Positions 9,431-15,560 of a stretch of 23,958 nucleotides of DNA are shown piece after piece. Origin of the DNA: CAZTVN01 sp964617145 (GTDB lineage Bacteria; Patescibacteriota; Gracilibacteria; UBA1369; JACRIC01); the NCBI GenBank assembly GCA_964617145.1, contig CAZTVN010000010.1:1-23958 (forward strand), given 5' to 3'. The notes under the pieces are model-generated. The model saw nothing but the letters and a program-made list of their open reading frames with translations. It was not told the DNA's origin and searched no databases. A program made the position numbers and the translations under genes. The stretch's first letter is position 1; each line of letters begins with the position of its first letter.

Positions 9431-11541
9431 CGCTGACATCATGGCCAGATATTCAAGAAATAAAAAATAAAAACTTATCTTCGAAGTTGCCGCAAAAACC
9501 TAAAAAAGAAAGTAGAGCCTTTTTGGGATGTGTATCGGCTCTCATAGGTTTTACCATTTTGGTGATACTGGCGATTATCCTCATAACAGCACGAACCGGT
9601 GTCGAAAATAATCCCATACTGAAAACCCTCGGTATTAACAAGGGAAGCATTAATGAATTTCTCATTCTCTCAAGTAATATTATTTTTGGAGCAATCGTTT
9701 TTATAAGCTTTCTTGTCGCGCTCATTGGACTGTTTCGTTTTGCCATGGCAAAGAAAGGAGACAGCTTTTCAAGACGTAAAGGCCTTGTAATGGCCATTGT
9801 CGGAAGCATAATTTTCATTTTTGGCATTTTTTCATGGGTATCTGCCTACAGCTATTTGCGAACACTCATTCCCTTGAAACCGCAAAAATCACTTGATTAT
9901 ATTGTCACTATCCCAGAAGAGACCGTTGCACTCACCGCGCCAAAAGAGATTACTTTCGATGCTTCCGAGATCCCCTATGATGAAACAAAGTATGAAATTC
10001 TTTCTTATCAATGGGACTTTGGAGATTCATCACCAAAAGCCAATGGACCGAAAGTAAAACATGTCTATAAGAAAAAAGGGCCGGATAATGGAGCCTATAC
10101 CGTAACACTTATCATAAAATTTCTCGATCTTTTTGGAAATAAAGAAGAAACGTTCGAACTTACGAAAAAAATCATTTTTGAAAATGAAAAAGTGAGCGCG
10201 ATTTTTGCTGCTATTCCAAATACCGGAGCAGCTCCTCTTGAAATACTTTTCGATGCCTCAGAAAGCATGGATCCCGATGGAGAAATCGTATCTTACGAAT
10301 GGGATTTTGATAATGACGGGCAATATGACGATGCTATCGGCTTAAAACCGACTTCTACATTTAATCAGATTGGGAAATACACAGTGTCGCTTCGAGTAAC
10401 GGACAATAATGGTGAATTTGCGACTAAAGATATGGAAATCAATGTCATGGAGCCAAAAGAGGTGGTAGCCTTGATTACAACTGAAGAAGGTCAAACATAT
10501 TTCGCTGGTCAAGCATATACTTTCGATGCAAGAAATTCCGTAAGTCCTTTTGGAAGTATTGAAAAATATGAATGGGATTTTGGGGATGGAACAAAAAAAG
10601 AGACACTGCGAACCGTAGAACATATATTTGAAAAAACAGGAACCTATAACGTTATTTTGAAGATAACTGATGATACGGGCCAAAAAGGAGAGATGTCTTT
10701 AGAAATTATAGTTGGAAAATCAGAAGAAGCTCCTGTCCCAAAAGTGACAACGCTTCCAGAATATAAAGAAAATGAAGATGGCCAAAAAGTGCTAAGTGGA
10801 GTAATACCGTTAAAAGTACAATTTGATGCGTCTTTAAGCGAAGATCCTGATGAAAATATTGTTGATTATAAGTGGGATTTTAATGGTGATGGAGAAATCG
10901 ATAAAGTAGGACCAATTGTTACGTTTAATTTTGAAGAAAAGGGGAAGTTTAATGTAACGCTTTTTGTTATTGATGCCAAAAACAATCAGAGTACGTTGAA
11001 AATTTTAGTCGATCTTGAAGAACAAGGATTATTAGCTGATCTAAAGGCAAATCCCATTAGTGGAGAAACTCCGCTTACTGTCGAATTTGATTCAAGTGGC
11101 TCGATATATCCCGAAGGAGAGATCGTAGGTTATCAGTGGAGTTTTGGTGATGGGTCAGAGAAAGTGGGAGGAAATGCTCAAATTACGTATCGTTACGAAA
11201 AAGTGGGAACATTTGAGGCTAAAGTAACCGTACTCGCATCTGATGGAAAAAAAGACGAAAAATCCATAAATATTACGGTTCGACCTGTAGCGGTAACAGC
11301 ATGTTTTGAAGCCAATACCAAAAACGGGGAAGCGCCTTTAACAGTGACTTTCGATCCTGGATGCTCCAAAGGAACTATCGCAAGGTACACATGGGATTTT
11401 GGGGGAGAAACCTCGAGAGAAAGAAAACCAACTCATACATTTATCAATCCAGGAACCTACGAAGTAACACTCGAAGTGGCTGATAATCAAAATATTATCG
11501 ATCGTTTTACTGATACGATCATTATTTCCAATCCTTCATAA
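9400..11541 (+). CDS. Membrane-anchored protein with three TM helices and six PKD domains (713 aa)
   Basis: A hydrophilic N-terminus (1-40) is followed by three hydrophobic helices at about 41-64, 87-115 and 127-152. Six PKD domains occupy about 168-260, 265-350, 354-439, 448-540, 545-628 and 631-711, each with a recognisable 'WDFGD/WDFDND/WSFGDG' strand and a 'GTYxVTL' strand. With three helices and a cytoplasmic N-terminus the PKD array should face outside. It lacks most of the acidic-loop insertions of the giant protein. The second and third helices, joined by a short basic loop (AKKGDSFSRRKG), resemble a diverged pilin-type hairpin. The start at 9400 lies inside the basic tail of the giant gene (31-base overlap), which implies coupled translation and a shared complex. 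The product could be a membrane partner or scaffold of the giant protein; no enzyme motif is visible. Confidence 0.85.
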   Translation: MEQENQQQEVTLTSWPDIQEIKNKNLSSKLPQKPKKESRAFLGCVSALIGFTILVILAIILITARTGVENNPILKTLGINKGSINEFLILSSNIIFGAIVFISFLVALIGLFRFAMAKKGDSFSRRKGLVMAIVGSIIFIFGIFSWVSAYSYLRTLIPLKPQKSLDYIVTIPEETVALTAPKEITFDASEIPYDETKYEILSYQWDFGDSSPKANGPKVKHVYKKKGPDNGAYTVTLIIKFLDLFGNKEETFELTKKIIFENEKVSAIFAAIPNTGAAPLEILFDASESMDPDGEIVSYEWDFDNDGQYDDAIGLKPTSTFNQIGKYTVSLRVTDNNGEFATKDMEINVMEPKEVVALITTEEGQTYFAGQAYTFDARNSVSPFGSIEKYEWDFGDGTKKETLRTVEHIFEKTGTYNVILKITDDTGQKGEMSLEIIVGKSEEAPVPKVTTLPEYKENEDGQKVLSGVIPLKVQFDASLSEDPDENIVDYKWDFNGDGEIDKVGPIVTFNFEEKGKFNVTLFVIDAKNNQSTLKILVDLEEQGLLADLKANPISGETPLTVEFDSSGSIYPEGEIVGYQWSFGDGSEKVGGNAQITYRYEKVGTFEAKVTVLASDGKKDEKSINITVRPVAVTACFEANTKNGEAPLTVTFDPGCSKGTIARYTWDFGGETSRERKPTHTFINPGTYEVTLEVADNQNIIDRFTDTIIISNPS

Positions 11542-11569
11542 GAGTGGCTTTAACCGATTTTCCTAAAAT

Positions 11570-11671
11570 ATGAAAAAAAACCGATCATCACAAATTTTCG
11601 CTTTTATTGGAATCATCGCCCTCATTGTTTCTCTTTTAATGCCACTTTTAGTCTTTCTGAACAAAGGTTGA
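11570..11671 (+). CDS. Possible small single-TM membrane peptide (33 aa)
   Basis: An ATG at 11570, 28 bases behind the PKD gene, opens a 33-codon frame ending at TGA 11669-11671. The product has a short basic, polar N-terminus (MKKNRSSQ), one hydrophobic segment of about 22 residues (IFAFIGIIALIVSLLMPLLVFL) and the tail NKG. The A-rich leader (TAAAAT before ATG) resembles those of the certain genes here. The last 50 bases overlap the 3' end of the convergent fumarase beta gene. A small membrane subunit of the upstream locus is plausible, but a frame this short can arise by chance. Confidence 0.45.
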   Translation: MKKNRSSQIFAFIGIIALIVSLLMPLLVFLNKG

Positions 11672-12242
11672 GCAATCGTTTAAAATTTTTATTTGCTTCA
11701 TTAAAAACCTCTGCATGAAGACTTTTTAAGTGAGCATCCATGCTAACAAGTACGGGAAAATCTTTTACCTCGAAAACCCAAAAAGCCTCTGCTACACCAA
11801 ATTCATCAAGCATATAAACATCGCAAACACGAATAATATGATCGGTGAGAACTTGGGCAATTCCACCTGTTGCCGCAGCATAAACCGCGCGTCCTTCTAA
11901 GCCTCGTAAAGTGAGTTCCCCCATACCAGCCTTCCCTATAACCATGCGAACCCCGTAACGTTGTATCACTTCAGCTTCGTAAGGCTCAAGTCTCATGCTC
12001 GTTGTGGGACCTGCCGCAATAATTTCATAGTTTCCTGACTCTTTACGTATAATAGGCCCACAGTGATAAAGTATCCCTCCTTCAAGAGAAAAAGGAAGTT
12101 TTGAACGATCCACTCCATCAAGCAGATAACGATGAGCAAGATCACGAGCCGTAATGATTTTACCTGAAATACTAAGTGTATCACCAACATGAAGTTTAAG
12201 AACATCGTCCAAAGAAAGAGGTGTACTCAAATTATAGTGCAT
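11622..12242 (-). CDS. Class I fumarate hydratase, beta (C-terminal) subunit
   Basis: 206 residues, the smaller subunit of the two-subunit Fe-S fumarase/tartrate dehydratase family; with the alpha subunit it interconverts fumarate and malate in the cytoplasm. Family landmarks are TARDLAH (about 32-38), YHCGP (about 59-63), AAGPTTSMRLEPYE (about 76-89), IGKAGMGE (about 102-109) and AVYAAATGG (about 119-127). The start at 12242 overlaps the end of the alpha gene by 11 bases, so translation is coupled. The stop is TGA, at 11622-11624, a sensible family C-terminus; reading through would add only about ten residues. The 3' end converges on the small membrane-peptide frame. L-tartrate dehydratase is the close alternative, but in the absence of other tartrate genes fumarase is preferred. 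Confidence 0.9.
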   Translation of the reverse strand: MHYNLSTPLSLDDVLKLHVGDTLSISGKIITARDLAHRYLLDGVDRSKLPFSLEGGILYHCGPIIRKESGNYEIIAAGPTTSMRLEPYEAEVIQRYGVRMVIGKAGMGELTLRGLEGRAVYAAATGGIAQVLTDHIIRVCDVYMLDEFGVAEAFWVFEVKDFPVLVSMDAHLKSLHAEVFNEANKNFKRLLNLCSERLKVALKEKQ

Positions 12243-13101
12243 AGGAAGCTTTCTTATGATGATATTCTAAAATTCCTCGTCTGGATGCCCAACAAAAGTA
12301 AGAAATATGAACAAAAAAACTCGCGGGATGCCGAGCAACAGTGTCAATAAAGGTAGCAAGAACCGTAGTTTTTCCGGAAAATCCAGAAGGTCCTATACCA
12401 AGTTCATTTATTTCATTGGTGAGACGTTTTTCAAGGCAGTCAAGTGCTTTTGAAGGATTATGGGAGCCGATATGGCGCAGAAGTTGACGTTTCGCGGTAA
12501 CCATGACAAGATCCTCAGGACTTCCGGCAACAACACTGGCAATCATCGGAGGACATCCTTTCCCTTGCGCTAATAAAGCGCTGTGAAGAATGCATCGCCT
12601 GATACCATCAAGATCTCGACCTGCTTGAAGCTCTATATTGGGAAGAGTGTAAATTTTCCCAACGTTTTCACAACCACCACCCTTTAAAAGTAGACCGATC
12701 TTAACACCCTGTATATCACATTCCTCAAAATACATAACAGGAACACCACTGAAAACATTATTTCCAGTATTTTTACCAGTTAAAATATCAGTAGTGTTTG
12801 GTCGAAGAGGAATTTGAGATGTAGCCGTTTTTGTAGCTTCCTCAATGATATTTTTAAGTTCTTTTTGACGATAATCATGGCCATATTCGACAAAAAAAAT
12901 CGGAGTTCCAGTATCCTGACACATTGGACGAGATCGACTTTTGGCCAATTCGGCATTTTTAATAATAAGTTCAAGATTTTTTTCTCCCAAAGATCCCTTT
13001 TCTTCATTTTGAAGAGAGGACTTGAGTGCGGAAATGACATCGAGAGGGAGTTCCGTTGCCACTTTCCGATAAAGTTCAATAATTGAACTTTTAAGATCCA
13101 T
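12232..13101 (-). CDS. Class I fumarate hydratase, alpha (N-terminal, Fe-S) subunit
   Basis: 289 residues. The three cysteines expected to hold the oxygen-sensitive [4Fe-4S] cluster are present: C61 in RPMCQDTGT, C183 in GKGCPPM and C270 in FCWASRR. GKNTGNN (about 110-115), LLKGGGCENVG (about 138-148) and GPSGFSGKTT (about 237-246) are further family motifs. It is first in a two-gene operon with the beta subunit. The beta subunit supplies the rest of the active site. The upstream gap (13102-13247) is shared with a divergent lipoprotein gene; no convincing -35/-10 pair was found for this strand. No other citric-acid-cycle gene is in the window, so its pathway (fumarate reduction, aspartate or purine-derived fumarate clearance) cannot be told from here. 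Confidence 0.92.
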   Translation of the reverse strand: MDLKSSIIELYRKVATELPLDVISALKSSLQNEEKGSLGEKNLELIIKNAELAKSRSRPMCQDTGTPIFFVEYGHDYRQKELKNIIEEATKTATSQIPLRPNTTDILTGKNTGNNVFSGVPVMYFEECDIQGVKIGLLLKGGGCENVGKIYTLPNIELQAGRDLDGIRRCILHSALLAQGKGCPPMIASVVAGSPEDLVMVTAKRQLLRHIGSHNPSKALDCLEKRLTNEINELGIGPSGFSGKTTVLATFIDTVARHPASFFVHISYFCWASRRGILEYHHKKASYAL

Positions 13102-13186
13102 GATTATTGTTGAATAATATGAAAATTTCGTTACAACGTTATGTTTTTCAGCCCCTCACTTAGAGGATAAAATAAAAAAAAGAGAT

Positions 13187-13214
13187 TTGCAAATAAGCAA
13201 AAAATCCATATTAT
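13187..13214 (+). promoter_or_regulatory. Probable promoter of the lipoprotein gene
   Basis: TTGCAA at 13187-13192, a 16-base spacer and TATTAT at 13209-13214. A transcription start near 13221 would leave about 27 bases to the ATG at 13248, with no Shine-Dalgarno sequence. Confidence 0.4.
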
Positions 13215-13247
13215 CGTAATCAGATGAAAAAATAACCCAAAATATGT

Positions 13248-14156
13248 ATGAAAAAAAGATCAATACTTTTCATAATGAGTATCTCCATAATAATTTTGCT
13301 TACAGGTTGTCAATTAAAAGGGGAAAATGGGAAAGTGAGTTTTTTAGAAGTGGAGCTGAAAAATCTTGAGCCGCTGAATCAAGGATATTACGAACTTTGG
13401 GTAATAAGTGGGCTTCAAAGACAGAAAGTGAAGCGATTTAATATGAAAGAGGGAAAACTCATAGATCTCGAGACGGGGAAGAAAATAAAAAAAATAAAAG
13501 TTTTAGGAGAGCTTCAAGAAAGCGATCTTGTTCAAATCACAATAAATACAGATGAGAAAAAAACAAAAGGAGAAAGCCTTCTTTTATCCGGTGCGATAGA
13601 AAACGGGCAAGCCAATCTTTCATTTCAAACTATTCAATTGAATGACATTGCTGGAACCTATATTATTGGAAGTTTGAGTGATAAAAATTCAGAGAATGAA
13701 AAAAATGGAATATGGTTTTTGAATCTTGAAAATGGGAATGAAACCAAATCATTGAAAATCCAACCAACTCCTTACGGATGGATCTATGAGGGATGGCTCG
13801 AATATAAAGGAGTTTTGTTGTCTATCGGACGATTTGGTTCAAGGACCGGAAGAGATACTAACGGGATCTATTCACCGACGGTCGATATTCCCAATTATCC
13901 TGGCGAAGATTTTATAAAGAACGAACCATACAATTTATTAGGGGAATTTCCACTCGATCTAACGACTGGAGATAAAAAAGTGTTTATTACCCTTGAACCC
14001 GATCTTGATGGTTTTGATCCGACAGGAGAAAAACCATTTTTCATTACGATTTTTTCAAGCGAAATTCCTGCAAATGCTCAAATCCACACACAACTTCCAC
14101 TTGAACCGCATCTCGAAACACTTCCAACAGGAATAGCAAAAATCATAGAAGGATAG
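13248..14156 (+). CDS. Lipoprotein with two similar beta-rich halves (302 aa)
   Basis: The N-terminus MKKRSILFIMSISIIILLTGC is a lipoprotein signal with the lipobox LTGC (Cys21), so the protein should be lipid-anchored outside the membrane. The mature part seems to contain two copies of one fold. The first is about 30-135 (YYELWVISG, then VKRF, later VQITINTDE and LLLSGAIENG); the second is about 170-295 (WIYEGWLEYKG, then SIGRF, later KVFITLEPD and FFITIFSSEIP). The pattern 'YEGW...G..F...V.ITLEP' is reminiscent of the extracytoplasmic domain of RskA-like anti-sigma factors, but that is a weak visual match. It stands alone, divergent from fumarase and convergent with rlmE. Function unknown. 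Confidence 0.75.
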   Translation: MKKRSILFIMSISIIILLTGCQLKGENGKVSFLEVELKNLEPLNQGYYELWVISGLQRQKVKRFNMKEGKLIDLETGKKIKKIKVLGELQESDLVQITINTDEKKTKGESLLLSGAIENGQANLSFQTIQLNDIAGTYIIGSLSDKNSENEKNGIWFLNLENGNETKSLKIQPTPYGWIYEGWLEYKGVLLSIGRFGSRTGRDTNGIYSPTVDIPNYPGEDFIKNEPYNLLGEFPLDLTTGDKKVFITLEPDLDGFDPTGEKPFFITIFSSEIPANAQIHTQLPLEPHLETLPTGIAKIIEG

Positions 14157-14179
14157 TTCATGAAGGCTTTTAAAGTAGT

Positions 14180-14200
14180 GAAAGCACAGGGGGGGCTTTC
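14180..14200. terminator. Weak hairpin between convergent lipoprotein and rlmE genes
   Basis: GAAAGC at 14180-14185 can pair with GCTTTC at 14195-14200 around a G-rich loop. It sits in the 62-base gap between two converging genes, where a terminator is expected, but neither side has a clear U-tract. Confidence 0.25.
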
Positions 14201-14218
14201 CTCGAAATAAACACTCCT

Positions 14219-14803
14219 TCAGATTTTACCCATCGCCACGATAAAGGTTTCACGGCTTCTGTCTCGAGAAGATTGAGGTTTAAACACAGATACTTTACGA
14301 AAATTTTTTTTTATTTTTTGAAAAAATGGGGCGAAATCAGACCCACTAAAAACTTTCATAAGGAGATTCCCTTGAGCTTTAAGATGGATTTGAGCGACTT
14401 CAAAAGCACGCTCGCAAAGTTCAACAGATCGAGCTTGGTCGATATCTTTAATACCGCTCGTATTTGGGGCCATATCAGAAGTAATAACATCAAAAAGACT
14501 ACCTTTAAGGAAGGAATCAAGAGTTTCGTGATCAAAAATGTCACAAATATACGTGGTAACTCCAGAAATTTTTTCAATAGGTTTGATATCAATGCCAAGA
14601 ATGCGACCAACCGAACCAGTGAGCTCGATGAGAACTTGAAGCCAGCCACCAGGACTTGAACCAAGATCAAGAACACTATCTCCTCTGCGAACAAAATGAT
14701 ATTTTTTCTGAATTTCGAGTAATTTAAAAGCGCTTCGCGAACGATAGCCTCGCTTTTTAGCTTCAAAAAAATAAGTATCCTTTATTTGAAAAGCTTTTGG
14801 CAT
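14219..14803 (-). CDS. rlmE: 23S rRNA (uridine-2'-O-)-methyltransferase RlmE (FtsJ/RrmJ)
   Basis: 194 residues. It methylates the 2'-O of U2552 (E. coli numbering) in the peptidyl-transferase A-loop of 23S rRNA during late 50S assembly. The K-D-K-E catalytic tetrad of the family is complete: K27 (RSAFKLLE), D110 (SDMAPNTSG), K150 (LMKVFSG) and E185 (SRETFIV). The SAM site is LDLGSSPGGW (46-54). The protein is slightly shorter than E. coli RlmE at the N-terminus. It ends in VAMGKI followed by TGA, exactly where the family normally ends; reading through would run far into the convergent gene, so TGA is a genuine stop in this genome. It follows rsmG with a 22-base overlap. Confidence 0.93.
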   Translation of the reverse strand: MPKAFQIKDTYFFEAKKRGYRSRSAFKLLEIQKKYHFVRRGDSVLDLGSSPGGWLQVLIELTGSVGRILGIDIKPIEKISGVTTYICDIFDHETLDSFLKGSLFDVITSDMAPNTSGIKDIDQARSVELCERAFEVAQIHLKAQGNLLMKVFSGSDFAPFFQKIKKNFRKVSVFKPQSSRDRSRETFIVAMGKI

Positions 14804-15465
14804 AGGAGAAGAAAATGATGGCCGAGATCCTCTTGAGCCTGGCTTTTAAGATGATAGGGGAAAATTTTAACAAGGGAAAGTTTTTTCGATTCAAAATACG
14901 AATGCGTTTCTCGAAGTTCTTTTTCATATTTTGGCCCTTTATAAGCGATAAAATAGCCTTGAGGTTTTAAGATTGGAAGGATGAAAGGAAAAAGTTTTTC
15001 ACAGGGAAAAATCGCACGCGCCACGACGATATCAAAACAATTTTTAGGCAAAGTTTCAGCGCGCGCCCAAAGACATTCAACATTTTTAAGTTTCAGATGA
15101 GAAACGATGTCAGAAAGAGCAATAATTTTTTTTCTTCTAGCATCGAGAAGCGTGAAATGATGCTTATGCAAAAGAATGGCGAGGATAATCCCCGGAAGTC
15201 CACCACCTGTACCAAGATCAAGAATGTTCAAGACAGGAGAGACCTTTGGCGAAACAACCTCTCGTTCTTTCAAAAACTCAAAAGCTCTTACCCCGTAGGC
15301 GCTATCTAAAATATGTTTTATCAAAAATTCTTTCTCTGATGAAAAAGAAACAAGATTGATTTTCTCATTCCATGATTTCAATAATGAAGCGTAAGTTTCT
15401 ATCAAATGTATTTGTGCGGAAGAAAAGGAAAATCCTGAATTTTTAAACACAGATTCGATATCCAT
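14782..15465 (-). CDS. rsmG: 16S rRNA (guanine-N7)-methyltransferase RsmG (GidB)
   Basis: About 227 residues from the chosen ATG at 15465 (MDIESVFK). A start at 15483 would add MVYHGF, which does not look like the family and is not preferred. It makes m7G527 (E. coli numbering) in the 530 loop of 16S rRNA. Motifs are KINLVSFSSEKEFLIKHILDS near the N-terminus, the SAM-binding LDLGTGGGLPGI, LLDARRKKI with the acidic residue that contacts SAM, VVARAIFPCEKL and GYFIAYKGPKYEKEL. The stop overlaps the start of rlmE by 22 bases, so two rRNA methyltransferases for different ribosomal subunits are translationally coupled. It is transcribed divergently from the 646-residue membrane protein. Confidence 0.92.
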   Translation of the reverse strand: MDIESVFKNSGFSFSSAQIHLIETYASLLKSWNEKINLVSFSSEKEFLIKHILDSAYGVRAFEFLKEREVVSPKVSPVLNILDLGTGGGLPGIILAILLHKHHFTLLDARRKKIIALSDIVSHLKLKNVECLWARAETLPKNCFDIVVARAIFPCEKLFPFILPILKPQGYFIAYKGPKYEKELRETHSYFESKKLSLVKIFPYHLKSQAQEDLGHHFLLLCQKLFK

Positions 15466-15501
15466 AAAACCATGATAAACCATGAATGAACATCCAACAA
15501 A

Positions 15502-15530
15502 TTGACAAAAAATAAAATAAATGTTAAAAT
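15502..15530 (+). promoter_or_regulatory. Near-consensus sigma-70 promoter for the 646-aa protein gene
   Basis: A perfect TTGACA at 15502-15507, a 17-base spacer and TAAAAT at 15525-15530. The expected start near 15537 leaves about 24 bases to the ATG. This is the closest match to the consensus in the window, so the gene is probably well expressed. Confidence 0.75.
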
Positions 15531-15560
15531 TAAAAGATTAATATTTAAATCCACACCAAA

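Noticed and set aside
9453..9827. 124-codon open frame on the - strand
   Set aside because: Lies antisense within the membrane-helix region of the six-PKD gene; its composition mirrors the hydrophobic coding strand and it has no start context.
11541..11569. Terminator behind the PKD operon
   Set aside because: No inverted repeat or U-tract can be seen; transcription probably continues into the fumarase 3' region.
12814..13086. 90-codon + strand frame inside the fumarase alpha gene
   Set aside because: Antisense to a well-recognised enzyme; rich in Phe/Ile as expected from reversed coding sequence.
15466..15483. Upstream ATG for rsmG adding MVYHGF
   Set aside because: The second ATG gives the family-like N-terminus MDIESVF; the extension adds nothing recognisable.
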